Below are positions 1 to 11,240 of a stretch of DNA of 64,000 nucleotides, in pieces. A program made the translations under genes and the position numbers. Location of the stretch: positions 1,618,501 to 1,682,500 of the forward strand of contig BSBK01007037.1 in assembly GCA_027943335.1 (NCBI GenBank), in the 5' to 3' direction. Numbering within the stretch: position 1 is the stretch's first letter; each line of letters opens with the position of its first letter. This stretch comes from Chamaecyparis obtusa. Lineage: Eukaryota; Streptophyta; Pinopsida; Cupressales; Cupressaceae. Below the pieces are notes generated by a model. It was given only the letters and a program-made list of their open reading frames with translations. It had not been told where the DNA came from and ran no database searches.

Positions 1-2
1 AG

Positions 3-893
3 GAGGTTCCTGTCGTCACAAGCAAAAAGGTTTAGACTTTCAAAGGAGTAGAGCCTATCATGCCAAAGACACAACAAAGAGTACACACCGTGGTACCTTT
101 TAGCATTGTAGACAACATGAAGAAGGTGAATGTCACCATGTCCATGTGGGACTCTTTGGCTCTTCTAGGATAGCCTGAAATTTTGAAGAAAGCTATGACA
201 GAGGTAGCAACTCCTCAACCTGCAAAAGAAGTTGTAAAGCCAATGTTGGTTAATACTAATCAAGAAAAGGAGGCTCCAAGTAGCAACTCCAAAGGCAATG
301 CCACACAAGGTAGGAATTCAAAGCCACCTCCCTTTTATGTATCTTTAATCATTGGAAAATCTTTAGTACATAATTGTATGGTGGATAGTGGAGCTACTAT
401 CACTGTAATGCCTAGGAAAGTAGCTGACCAATTAGGACTGAAATATGAGCCCTTCCAAAAAAAGGTTACACAACTTGATGGATCCTCAATCAATACTATA
501 GGTGTGGCCAAGGATACCAGTCTAATCCTTCATGCTAGTCCTAATTTCTCCATCATCCTTGATATATTTATCATAGATCTCACTGCATTATTTTCTATAT
601 GTCTTTCAAGGGAGTTTACAGCCAAGATAGGAGACTACCTATCTTCTGACTGGTCTCACATGTTATTTCATACAAGGTATGGGACCAAGGTCACCATTAA
701 GTCAGAACCATTAGCAGCACACCATATAGAACCATATGTGTCCAATACCATCAATGTAAACTGCCCTATATTTGATGACAGTGACTTCCAAACCATTAGT
801 GAAGCAAGCACAAAGATAGAGAGTATCCCTGATATTCTTCTAGATGAAAAAGCTTCAGAGGCCCAAGAAAGTCTTGTTTGGGATTTTGGTTAG
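3..893 (+). pseudogene. gag tail and retropepsin-like protease of element 1
   Basis: The frame is open from the window edge except for TAG codons at 33-35, 171-173 and 891-893. The first two stand where a Gln would fit. The longest open stretch starts at 183 (236 residues) and has an aspartic protease core: VDSGATITVMP with the catalytic Asp near residue 68 (base 384), preceded by a hydrophobic strand (FYVSLIIG). In the family this enzyme cleaves the Gag-Pol polyprotein in the virus-like particle. The catalytic DSG triplet is intact. The upstream region is rich in K, P, N and Q and looks like the Gag-protease linker. The frame runs straight into the extra RNase H, with no change of frame at 893. 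Confidence 0.8.
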
Positions 894-1454
894 GGAAGTT
901 ATTTGATACAAGAAAGTGGAGTTATAAAGCCAAGCCTTCTCAAAGAAGACACTGATTTAGAAGATCAGAATAATCAGGTTTGGGAACTATTTTTTGATGG
1001 AGCTAGAAGTAGACATGGTTCTGGTGGTGGTGCTATGCTAGTGTCCCCAAAAGGAGAAAGGTATTATACTACCTTTAGATTCAATTTCTCTTGCACTAGC
1101 AATACTGCAGAGTATGAAAGCCTAGTCAATGGACTAGAGTGGGCAAGGAAAAAAGGGCTTAAGGCCTTAAAAGTTTATGGTGACAGTGAATTAGTTGTTA
1201 GCCAAGTAAGAGGGATAAGTGCAACCAAGAATGACACCTTGAGAGCATACAAGCATAGAGTTTGGGATGCAATTGAATATTTTTGTGCTTTCAATATTGT
1301 TGCTATCCCTAGGAAGCTAAACCAAAATGCAGATAGATTAGCTGTTGTTGGATCTCAGTATGATATTCCAAATAACATTTCAAAAGAAGTAGATCAACAG
1401 CATATCAAAGTGATTGTCAAACCATCTATTCCTGATAATGATGTCAATTGGTAG
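894..1454 (+). pseudogene. extra (archaeal-type) RNase H, located before RT, element 1
   Basis: This stretch of about 185 residues has the complete RNase H acidic set: Asp in FFDGARS, Glu in NTAEYESL, Asp in YGDSELVV and Asp in NADRLAV. The strand-turn GSGGGAMLVSPKG is typical of the archaeal-type RNase H that Tat elements acquired in addition to the RT-linked one. It would degrade RNA in RNA:DNA hybrids. It sits between protease and RT, whereas in element 3 of this window, and in the usual Tat layout, it lies after the RT-linked RNase H. It ends in a TAG at 1452-1454. The giant element has CAG at the matching place, so this is a point mutation within a continuous polyprotein. Confidence 0.85.
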
Positions 1455-2417
1455 GTGTTTGACAATGATGAACAAATTCTACAGTTCTTGTTTGAAGAAG
1501 ATGCCTTTTCAAAACATAATCAAGACAGGCTATCACAAAATTATGGTGATCAAGTGATACAACTAAAGTCCAATAAGATGCCTAGAGGTCTTGTCACCTT
1601 AGTGACTGTCTTCAACAAGGATGATGAAGTTAAGAAGAATAAAGTTGCCCTGGTAGTTCAACAAGAATATTGTGTTGAATTAGAGTTAGAACTAGGTAAG
1701 AGCTTACAATTTGGAAAAGTGAACACTGAATTGGAAAAGCAAGCTTATACCCAATTATTCAAAGAATTCAGTGATGTTTTTGCATGGAGGTATGAAGACC
1801 TCAAAGGTTTTGATCCAGCCCTTGCCCAGCACACTATTGAATTAGAACCTAATGCCAAACCAGTGAGGCAGAAGCAAAGGCCTGTTAATCCTAAGCTTGA
1901 GCCACTTATGCATAAAGAAGTACTCAAACTAATAGAAAGTGGTATCATCTACCCCATTAAGCATACTAGTTGGGTTTCCAACCTTGTTCCTGTCAGGAAG
2001 AAGAATGGGGAGCCGAGGTTATGTGTTGACTTCAGGGATCTTAACAAAGCTTCATTAAAAGACCGCCATCCACTACCCTCTATGGAACAAATCTTACAAT
2101 GTGTCTCTGGATCCGAGAGATTTTCATTATTGGATGGCTATTCAGGATACAATCAGATCTTAGTGAGTGAAGAGGATCAATACAAGATTGCATTTACAAC
2201 CAAGTGGGGAACCATGGCTTATCAAAAGATGCCCTTTGGTTTGTCAAATGCAGGTGCTACATTTCAAAAGGCAATGGATATGGCCTTTAAAAGTCTAATG
2301 TACAAGTTTGTACTGGTCTACTTGGATGACATAACTATCTATTCTAAACATGTAGTAGATCACATCAAACATTTGAGAAAGATTTTTGAAAGATGTAGAG
2401 AATTTGGGATATCTTAA
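1455..2417 (+). pseudogene. reverse transcriptase, element 1
   Basis: About 320 residues. After a poorly conserved linker comes the RT fingers region (LVPVRKKNGEPRLCVDFRDL), the palm segment FSLLDGYSGYNQI, the MPFGLSNAGATFQ motif and the catalytic YLDD at 2319-2330, all intact. In the family it copies the genomic RNA into DNA in the particle. The frame is lost near 2,400 by a 1-base deletion (or 2-base insertion) just after the connection helix, where GIS is followed by a stop in this frame while the expected NPKKC continues in the next frame. It shares the linker-RT layout with the giant element on the minus strand. Confidence 0.9.
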
Positions 2418-3150
2418 TCCCAAGAAATGTGTGTTTGCAGTCCATGAAGGAAAATTGTTGGGATATGTAGTATCCAAAGAAGGGATCATAGTAGATCCTG
2501 AGAGGATTGCAGCTATCCTAGAGCTACCCCTACCACATCACAAGAAAAGTCTCCAATCTTTCATAGGAAAGATTAACTTTGTTAGGAGGTTCTTCCCTAA
2601 CATTGTAGATTTACTAAAGCCTTTGATAGCCATGCTAAAGAGGAGTTCAACTTTTAGCTGGACCAAGGAAGGGAGAGTTAATTTATAGGCTATCAAAGAA
2701 GCCTTAACAGAAGCCCCTAATCTCCTAAACCCAAATTTCAATAAGGATTTTATCCTTTATACTTATGGAGGTCATGATGCTATATCTGCAATGCTGACTC
2801 AAGAAAATTCAGATGGATTGGAGCAGCCTATTGCTTTCTTCAGCAAAGGTTTAGAGGAGTATGAATAGAGATACTCTTTTGTAGAGAAACATGTACTTGT
2901 TGTGGTAAAAGGCCTTAAAAAGTTCAGATATCTATTGACCCATAGCAAGGTACAATTGAAGGTTACTCATCCAGGTGTCAAAGAATTTTTTCTTTCCAAG
3001 GACCTAAATGAGAAAAGAGCTGGTTGGATCACCAAGGTGATGGAATATGACATAGATATTCAGACCACCAAGCTGGTTAGAGGAAGAGGTCTTTGTGAAC
3101 ATTTGGCATTAGATGAGAGTTCAAAGAAATCAGAGAAAATAGATGCATCT
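2404..3150 (+). pseudogene. RT thumb and RT-linked RNase H, element 1
   Basis: This continues the RT in the shifted frame: LNPKKCVFAVHEGKLLGYVV, then the thumb (SLQSFIGKINFVRRFFPN), then the gypsy RNase H (ILYTYGGHDAISAMLTQ, YSFVEKHVLVVVKGLKKF). Stops interrupt it at 2686-2688 and 2866-2868, both TAG where CAG would be expected. The first RNase H acidic position reads GGHD rather than the usual xSDxA pattern, so this RNase H looks damaged. It ends in the conserved spacer (TTKLVRGRGLCEHLAL) leading to integrase. With the upstream domain, element 1 carries two RNase H domains flanking RT. Confidence 0.8.
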
Positions 3151-4461
3151 CTGGTGGTGCATGATACAGAAGAACAAGCCAAGGCAACAAGTCGGTTGCC
3201 TAATATGATCAATTATTTGAAGACAGGACAATGTCCTGCAGGTTTGGATTCAGCAAAAAGAAGATATTATAGATTGCAATCTATTCCTTTTGTGCTGATA
3301 GATGGAGTTCTTTTCAGAAAGGATCACAATGGTGTCCTTTTAAGATGCATAGATTTAGAAAAGATAGCTGATGTCCTATTTGAGTTTCATGATGGACCTT
3401 TTGGAGGTCACTTTTCTCCTAGGACTACTGCTTTTAAAATCATGAGGGCTGGATACTATTGGCCATCTATCTTTAAGGATAGTCATGAGTATGTGAGAAA
3501 ATGCATCAAGTGTGCCATGTTTGTAGGAAAAGAAAGGCTTGCAGCCTTGCCCCTACAACCAATCAGAACAGAGCAACCCTTCATGAAGTGGGGTATAGAT
3601 TTCATTGGCATGATCAATCCTCCATCTAGTGTAGGCCATAAATGGACAATCACTGCAATAGATTACTTCACCAAATGGATAGAAGCAATTGCTTTAAAAG
3701 AAGCAAATGAAAATGTTGTATTAGGTTTTTATGATGATATAGTCCATAGGTTTGGCACTCCTTATTCCATCATTTCAAATAATGCATTGGCATTCACAGG
3801 CCTCAAAGTCTCAGAGTGGGCAATCAAGAATGGCATCTATCTGAATACCAGTTCAAATTATTACCCTCAAGGCAATGGCTTAGCAAAATCCACCAACAAG
3901 AATTTGATTAGGATAATCAAGAAGACTCTGCAAGACAACCAGTGAGATTGGCATACTAAGCTCAGGTCTACCTTGTGGTTAGATAGAATTACCCCAAAGA
4001 AGATCATTGGGAACTCTCCTTATATGTTGGTATATGGTAGAGAGGCCAAGTTGTCTATCTCAGTTGAATTGCCAGCTCTGGACTTGGCTACTCAGTATGC
4101 CCTATTTGAAGAAAGAGACCCCTTGCAGATCAGATATGCTTAGTTGATGGAATTGGAGGAGATCAGAGACAAATCCATGCAGGATATGGAATTCCATCAA
4201 ATCCAAACAAAGAAAAGCTTTGATAAAAGAGTCAGGGTAAGAAACTTCAAGGTTGGAGATGTAGTCCTCAAGTGGGATGAGTTCAGGTCAAGATCTAGCA
4301 GGCACACAAAATTTGACTCCTTTTGGGGTGGACCATTTGTAATCACAGAATGCAGGGGCCCTAATGCCTTTCAACTATCAACCCTTGAAGGGGATGCCTT
4401 ACCAATATCAGTAAATGGTTTCCACTTGAAGCCCTACTTTGAGGTTAATCCCTCTCTGTAA
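3151..4461 (+). pseudogene. integrase, element 1
   Basis: The order is a zinc-binding N-terminal domain (HDGPFGGHF, CIKCAMF), a catalytic core starting WGIDFIGMINPPSS, and a C-terminal domain (FKVGDVVLKW, GPFVITECRGPNAFQL) ending at TAA 4459-4461. In the family it inserts the cDNA into chromosomes. Two of the three catalytic acids are gone: the second Asp is Asn (AAT at 3778-3780) and the Glu is Lys (AAA at 3886-3888). Stops lie at 3943-3945 (TGA, from an expected CGA) and 4141-4143 (TAG, from an expected CAG). It is not functional. Confidence 0.88.
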
Positions 4462-7100
4462 ATTTTATAAGAATGCTTCCCTGCTTTCTTCCTATTTTCT
4501 AGTTTAGTTTCCTGCTTTTCAAGAAGTGCTTGTGCACAAGTTTGCCTCCCCGTGTTCAGTTTTGTCTCTTTGTCAAGTTTTGTGTTCCTCAGAATGACTC
4601 CATTGCCCAAGGAATTGATGTCAAGGTCACAAATCCATGTCTAGCAGGCTGACATCCAGCAGAAATCACCAAAATGTTACCCTAATTTTCATATGCATGC
4701 AAATTTCGCTAGAACCATCCCTAGGTCTCTGTTTTTATCCTGCCAAGCATCCCTAAAATTTTTATGATCTCTTGCCATGTCCTCTGGCCTCTGCAAATTG
4801 TTGTATTCCCTGGTCTGCAGTTTAAATATTTGAAAAAGTAGTCGTTTGAGCTAAATAAACCCTAGAGAGCCTAGACCATGTTCTATTTGGTTGTTACTTT
4901 ATCGGCCACTTAAAAATCCCAATACCCACGTTCGCTTTATTTTCCTTCGGTCCCTAGTTCTCTAAGTCTTCCAGTGGTTATCATTTCATTTCGGTGATTT
5001 AGCGACTGCAGCACTCCTCTTAGTTGTGTAATGTTTGGTGGTTACCTTTTCCCAACTAGCGACTCATCGAAATGGCTAACTTCTCTTTAGTCACGTAGTC
5101 GCTAAGTGTTTGACAATCTCAACTTGCGGGGGTCCCAGTTCTGTAGGATCCGACAGTTGTCATGAGTTTGCGAAGGAACTTTTCTGACACATGCGATCTT
5201 GCGATAGCCGTCGATCTTCCCTTTTCTCAGCACTTCAAGATTTTGTGGGTCCACTGCCACGATGTCCTACTTGGAGGCTTTTTGTTGGTCAAGGGATGAT
5301 GACTTGTATTTTTTGTCAGCGGGCCTAGGGATGTCAGAAGCTTGGAAATCTACAGTTGGTGTGTGTTCTCATGAAATGTGTCAGAGGTATGCGATTATAA
5401 GGCAACCGTTGATTCTCCTTGGTGACGTAACTCTTCATGCCTAGTGGTTCCATTGCTACGTGTACACGAATGACGGCTCCTCATTGGTCCACATGGTAGT
5501 GATTTAGCAATGTGTCAGTGGGACCAGGTTTCCAGCATTTTAAAAGGCTTTGACATCTACGGAGGATCAATGGCTAGCGCATGTCCGCAAGGAATCTTTA
5601 TGACACATGCGATCATGCGCCCACCGTTGATCTTACTTTATCTTTGGGCTTTGTCAGGTGGGTCCACGTTGTCAGATGGGCTAATGTGTGAAGCATTTGA
5701 TTGGTTCTCGCATGCTGATGAGGACTTCCAGGTGGACTGATGTGTCAGTGGGGTCACGGCTTAATGAGGATCTACGGCGGGCGTATGATTTGAAAGAATA
5801 TTCAAAGGGTATGAGATCTTGCTCTGGTCGTTAGATTAGAATCTTGTCTTAAGTGGGTCTGATGTCAAGGAAGTGCCGAGGTGTTTGCTAGTGGAGCGGC
5901 CAGAACAAATAAAAGAATGCCAAGTGGCATAAATGGGCCCAGGGTTAGTGAAGCTTTCTGCGAATCGGTGACTAAGGGTTTCTCATGTTCGCTTAATGTA
6001 ACCTGGGGTTATTAAAAGATTCAGCTATTCAGTGACTGCAGTGTTCGCTAAATCGCTTGACCTAACTAGAGTTAAGAAATGTATTTCATGACTTAGAATT
6101 CTTTAGTCGCACAGTCACCAAGTAACTTAAAAGAGAAAAGGTCAAAGCGGGTTTAATATGCTGACATGCTCGATGCTCATTGGTCGAGACTTCCTGATGT
6201 GGACTTGAACTTTTCAAAGGGTTTCACGACCATTTCAAAGTTAATCTGAGTTGTTCATTTGCTGGGATATAAAGGGTATCGATGGTCGCATTTTAAAATG
6301 ACTGGCTAGCTGTTAGTTTTCAAATTCAAATAGTTCTAAAAGGATTTTTGCCAGTATTTGATTTACAGGCCACAAGCAGTGAGGTAGTTCAGGAAATTTA
6401 TGTCTCTAGGACAATTGTAGTTAAAGGAAGATGATGAAGAGGTCGAGGTGGCCATCATAGGTTGTTTCTTGTCTTAGAAAGGTACCAGTTATGCATTCAT
6501 GGCAAGACTTTATGTAGGAAAGTAGATGAATCCAGGTTGCTTGTCTGTAGGTTGATGTACTACAGGGATGGGCACACAAACTTGAGGTCTGATCAGCCAT
6601 AATTTTATAGAAATAACATTTATGATCAGACTTGATTGAGCTAGGGTTTGATTATTGTATTGTAAAAATCTTGTAACCCTAGTTAGGTTTTTCTCCTGCT
6701 TGTTTAGAGGAGATGTATATATTGTATTTTTGGAGCTTTTGAGCTCAGAGTTGACATTTTGTAAAGAAGAAAGTCTCTTTTTTGGAAAGCTATCCGTGGC
6801 ATTTCTTCCTGCCCTCTGGTTTTCCACATTCTGTAATCTTTCATTGATAATTCAGATATTGTAGAGGTATTTTGTGATAATTCTTCATGTCCCTGTGCTT
6901 CCTTATTTGAATTACCTCGTACTCAATTGAAGTATATGATGTTTTAGTGATAACTTAGGGTTTTTGATCCCTCTTACTTTCTATTATTGTGTGTGTTATT
7001 ATGTTTGATCTGATTTAGATGTTTTTGTGGGTATACATCATCTCCCTAATAGTCTTGTCTCAATCCTACACCGAGTTGCAGAAGTGAATGTCTGCTTGCA
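4462..7100 (+). repeat. 3' noncoding region and probable 3' LTR of element 1
   Basis: No coding frame holds. Words such as GCGATCATGCGC, short GTGTCAG motifs and 'gattcagcgac'-type words recur here. They also occur in the LTRs of the gag-only element at 25.2-25.7 kb and 31.0-31.4 kb, so this is very likely the related 3' LTR. A TATA-like box lies at 6,268. The mate LTR is outside the window and no target duplication can be tested, so both ends are estimates. Short open frames here look accidental. Confidence 0.55.
6268..6273 (+). promoter_or_regulatory. TATA-like box in the putative 3' LTR of element 1
   Basis: TATAAA followed by GGG, in the same orientation as pol. In an LTR this would mark the U3/R border about 30 bases downstream. 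Supported only by motif and position. Confidence 0.4.
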
Positions 7101-8025
7101 GGTCATAAGTTGTGTCTTGTTTTCAGACCCTCCTATGAAACACTTATGCAAGCCTATTTAGTAAGTTGTGACCTACTAGACCTAAGCCTTTCATTGATTC
7201 CATTCCTCTATACTAAGATCTAAATCCTAATTTCGGTGTATCACCTAGTAGTAGTTTGCTTTCAGTCATTTCCCTTTACAAGCATTCCTTCTATCCCTTT
7301 CCCTCAAAAGTTTTACTTTTCCATGTCTAGAAGCAAATTAAGGTGATTATCCAAGAGGAACCAGCCTAGAACCTGGAGGTCTCATCTTAGTTAGCATAGG
7401 TCCCACAACTTGGAGATGATTCCCATGTTATACTAGGTTATCAAGACTATGAGAGCTTGAGACAAGGGTGTAAACTTAGTGTATAACACATACATGCACA
7501 AAGCTGCCATAAGGTGCACAACTTTATTGGGAGAATATCAAGTGTTTGCTTGGTGGGCCATCCTATCCTTTTTGTGGTTCATAGTGAGATACACACATCT
7601 TACTGGTTGAGCTAGCCACTCCTCTCTCCCCTTTTCTCTCTTTTTCTAGTGATGTCTCTCTTATTACAATCTTGGAGTTGATGAAGACTTGAGTCCTTGG
7701 GGGTTTGAGGTTTCCTTTGTCCCTTTGATTTCAATAAGATTTTTTTTTTCTTTGTGATCTTCTTTACCAAGAGTTTGCATCGAGTCCATACTCTTGCTAA
7801 AGTGGGGGCTAAATGTATCATCTTAAAATGGATGCACTCCATGTTAAGACCTTTTCTCCCTCTTTAGTAGGCTATTTTGATCCTCATTCAAACATTTTCA
7901 TGCTTTTGTGCTTATCTGCTTGTTCTGCTCCTCTTTTTTGCCTTTTCTCTCTACTTCTGAGACTTGAGGACCTTTCTCAAGCTTTGTATAGGATTCCTAA
8001 TTTATTATTTGAGATTAGCCTTTCT

Positions 8026-8255
8026 TGAGTTTTGTGCCTAATGCTCAAATTAACTTTGGGGTGGGCCTTACCTCAAATTTTGTGACAAGGCTCTTAAATA
8101 AAAAAAATTTCTCTCTATCTTAAGGGTGGACCCCTTCTAGAGTTTTGTGTCAAGACTTTAATTTAATTTCCTCTCCATGTGCACCTCTTTAGATTTTTGT
8201 GCCATGGACCCTTAATTATTATTTTCTATGTGGCCTCTCTAAAAGTTTGTGCCCT
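8026..8255 (+). repeat. degenerate 50-60-bp direct repeats just upstream of a TATA box
   Basis: Five diverged units share a core like 'gagttttgtgccaagg-cttaattt'. They begin near 8,026, 8,075, 8,135, 8,186 and 8,238, and the last one abuts the TATA box. Repeated units in this position often act as LTR enhancers. That role is inferred. Confidence 0.5.
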
Positions 8256-8262
8256 GGATCAC

Positions 8263-8269
8263 TATAAAA
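8263..8269 (+). promoter_or_regulatory. TATA box
   Basis: TATAAAA in the context CACTATAAAAGGG, close to the plant consensus. Transcription would start near 8,293-8,300. Confidence 0.6.
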
Positions 8270-8790
8270 GGGAGCCTTCTCCTCTCATTTTCTCCATCTC
8301 TCAAGTGCAATCAAGTATCAAGTTCTGCATCCATTTTCATGCTCAAGCACTCTCAAGCATTCAATCATTCAAGCCTTCAAGCATTCAAGATCCAATTCAT
8401 GGAGGAGATCCATTAGTAGCCATTGAAGGATTCAAGCTCTATGGAGCCCTCTTGTTGAAGATTCCTCCATGCACATCCATTCAAGCCTCTTCCTATTCCA
8501 AGATCCATTCAAGATTGGTATTGAAGATCTAAAGACAATTTATTTGAGATATCCTACATTCAATTCTACATTCATTTGGAGCATCCATGCTTGTGGATTC
8601 AAGGATTTGAATCCTCCACAAGGGTTTTCAACATAAGCAAGGTGAATTGTTCCATTTACTTTGTTTATCTCTACAATTTCAATTCAATTTCAAGGTTAAT
8701 TCCTAAATTGAGGTTTGACTAAGGCAAACCCCTCCCCCCCCCAAAAAAAAAAACCATTTTTCTTGTAGGTACAGGTGCAGGACGACGAAT

Positions 8791-9696
8791 ATCAATGCAG
8801 ATCTGGATACCCTTTTCGTCAAACTTTCGAGATCCACGAACAGAATTTCTGTCAGACTAGTGCAGGTCAAGGTCAACTTTTCGGGGTAAGATCTTACCCC
8901 ACATTTGGGTCAAGGATGACCTTTCTCAAAAAAGAAAAAGATTTCTAGGTTTTGTAGATCTCACAGTTTTGCTTTATGATTGCAAAAATCAACAGTTTCT
9001 GAAACCATCTGATAGGGTTTCCAACAAATTCTTTTTCGGAGGTAAGTACCTTTATTTCTTAATTTCAATATTAGCCTTCTACATTTACTTTCCATATCAT
9101 TATAATTTCATGTATGTGTAAAATATTAATTTTCGGGTCTCTTTTATGTGCAAACCATTGTCCTAGACCCCACCACATATTTTATATCTTACAATGTGGA
9201 GAGTCTTTATAACCATTTTGAGTTCTCGATTGGATCATGTATGATTTTGTGATATCTGTGAGTGATCTCATATGTTGTATTATGTCTCAATCTTTATTTC
9301 ATTTGACCAAAAAGGTGACAACTATTTTTATGATTAAGTTTGATTTACTTGATCACCTTATGTTCTCTACTATGATTGTTCTACGTTTTGGATGATTATC
9401 TTTATGGGTTATGTTACTTCATGTTTGGAGATGGATGTCATTGATGTTGTGATTATCGTTGGTCTTGTGATATAAGACTATGAGAATTTTTATTATTTTT
9501 ATTAAGATATCCATTATGGGATGGATGATCTTTGGTAATGTCTATATTGAGATGGAATATTTGATCCTTATATAGGATGTGTTATTCTCTACTATGCTCC
9601 ATTATTTTACTTTGGTGATTATCATGGTTTATGATTTATGATAATCTTTTGTTGTATTGGTTCATTCTTATCTTTTTTATTTTGGTTGGAGCATTA
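8791..9696. other. no recognisable gene
   Basis: AT-rich DNA with many 'tgattatc' and 'atgatttatg' words and no sustained frame. It is probably the left part of the LTR-like repeat that follows. Confidence 0.4.
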
Positions 9697-10750
9697 GGGT
9701 AGGTTATTTGAGTGAATAGATGGGAAGTGGCTTGTTTTGGAGGTGCCAGAGCCCAAAAGTGGCTACATGGGTATCCTTTACAAGTTACTTAATAAAGTGA
9801 TAACTTAAATACATTGAAAGTTTAAAATGAATTCAAAGATAATGTGTGCCTCGCCCATGCCTGAGTACTTGATTGAGGTCTTGACTAGGATGGGAGTGGG
9901 AAGATGCTTACCGCCTACATGGATTGGATATAGCATAGTTGGTACCTCGCCTATATGAGAGGATTACTAATACTGCATAGAGTCACTAGGGTTTCAGGGT
10001 CTAGAGAGACTACCAAGATAACCTTAGAGTTGGCTCATGTGATGACACTTCCATTTATACATCTTAAGTTTCCTACATGTGTTGGTTGCCTCTAGTTGAG
10101 TATGTTTTATCTTTGTAGTTGGTGTTGTACCTTTTTGAGATAGAGAGCTTTTGGGATCCCTTGCCTAGGTGTTGCGTTGTATTGGTTTTGGTTTTTATTA
10201 TCCAAGTGGGATCTTTTGTTATCTCCTCAGCACAGTGGGAGTGGACCTTTGGTTCCACATGGTTGGGTGGTAGTGATTCTTTTACCATTTGAAATTCCAA
10301 CGTCTATGTACCAGTGTTGGATGATCCTTGTAGCAGTTGTATATTCTTGTTTACCATTTGAGACTTACTCTTATATTTCATTTATTATATTGTACCTTGT
10401 ACTTAGATTATATTTACATATCCTGCAACTTGTGGAGTGGATGTGGGTTATTATGTATACCTTATGGTTTAGTTGTATTTGGGTATTCTTTTATGAGATG
10501 ATGTACTTTATTTAAATGATTATTGTACTTAATAGATTAATTTATATTTATGTAATTCTACGTCAAGGAACCCTTGAGACTTTTAATTTGTTAATGAGTT
10601 ATACTTATGAGTATGTATTGTCTTTATGTTATATTTCTTCTGCTTTTTTATTCATTATTGTTTGTAAACTCTTAAGAAAAAAAGTTATTTTGTAAACTTA
10701 GTAGCATATTTTAGGTTAATTTATTTTGAGTTCCCTAGCGGGGCATTACA
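9697..10750 (+). repeat. LTR-like repeat family D, copy 1
   Basis: About 460 bp (9,697-10,160) align clearly with 22,538-23,002. Shared anchors include 'agggtaggttat', 'ggaggtgccagagcc', 'gtggctac-tgggtatcctt', 'gatgacacttcc' and 'cctacatgtgttggttgc'. The segment continues to a terminus reading GGGGCATTACA at 10,740-10,750, which looks like an LTR 3' end (CA) whose start would read TGTAATGCCCC. The second copy starts near TGTAGTGCCC at 19,701. Short frames inside are not credible. Confidence 0.55.
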
Positions 10751-10776
10751 TGTATCCTTCCTTTTCCTTGAACAAT

Positions 10777-11240
10777 CTATAGCTCTAAGAAAATAAGAGC
10801 CCATTGTACTAGTGACAATAAGATTGACAAGTGGCCATGTTTGATATTGATCCACCCATCCATGATGGTGGCGCATCTATCCCTCAACCGTGTGCATCTC
10901 ATATCCTCCATCAAAATACTCACTTTGGAGTACTCTCTACCAAGAAGGGTGGTGTGTAGTTTTGTTTTTCTAGGTGGTACAAATGAGGGACCAACAACAT
11001 AGATATCTTTGCACTTTTTTAAAAAAATATGATGAAAATGACACATGGAAAGGTATAGCATGATCAAAAATAAATGTAGCAATAGATGATCCAACCACCT
11101 CTTTGGATGCAAATTAAACAAATCAACAATATTGGCATCTCTTTTACTCATATTTCCCTTTCCTTTAGTAGAAGTGGGAGTGGATGTGGTACTTTCTTCC
11201 CTATGAGAAGGATGATTCAAATACATACTAGCTTGCATAT
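10777..11240 (-). pseudogene. hAT-type transposase remnant (DUF659 region)
   Basis: The 153-residue minus-strand frame ends with a DUF659-like block: FVPPRKTKL, then HTTLLGREYSKVSILMEDMR, then CATIMDGWINIKHG, followed by a hydrophobic strand. This matches the pattern of plant hAT-related proteins (PPS-x-L-LL-E-V, then TI-x-DGW). Upstream, the expected IARFIFDH-IPF helix is readable only after a frame change near 11,100. The dimerisation domain and most of the catalytic core would lie left of 10,777, where family D sequence begins, so the copy is cut short. I could not confirm a BED zinc finger in 11,240-11,500. The family performs cut-and-paste transposition; this copy is dead. Confidence 0.6.

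Larger units (their letters stand above)
1..7100 (+). mobile_element. Ty3/gypsy Tat-type element 1, 5'-truncated by the window edge
   Basis: One reading direction carries protease, extra RNase H, RT, RT-linked RNase H and integrase, ending at 4,461, followed by LTR-like noncoding DNA. The gag and 5' LTR would lie left of base 1, so LTR ends and target duplications cannot be fixed. The right limit of about 7,100 is a guess. The pol frame is ≡0 mod 3 up to about 2,400 and ≡1 mod 3 afterwards, so one frameshift plus scattered stops account for all the breaks seen. It is a dead copy. Confidence 0.85.
7101..8790 (+). repeat. LTR-like promoter-bearing repeat, family unknown
   Basis: Noncoding, pyrimidine-rich DNA with a degenerate direct-repeat array (8,026-8,255), a strong TATA box (8,263) and then a leader rich in 'ttcaagcattcaa' words, ending near a C-run/A-run at about 8,730-8,752. 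The arrangement of repeats, TATA and untranslated leader is what a plant LTR looks like. No second copy or target duplication was found. The frame of about 117 codons at 8,179-8,532 runs through the TATA box and is not a credible gene. Confidence 0.45.

Noticed and set aside
5262..5740. Short plus frames of 60-76 codons
   Set aside because: They lie in the LTR-like 3' region of element 1 and show no family pattern.
8179..8532. 117-codon plus frame
   Set aside because: It runs through the TATA box and the repetitive leader of an LTR-like repeat; no family features.
10177..10515. 112-codon plus frame with hydrophobic residues
   Set aside because: It lies in the AT-rich end of LTR-like family D and is not supported by the second copy.
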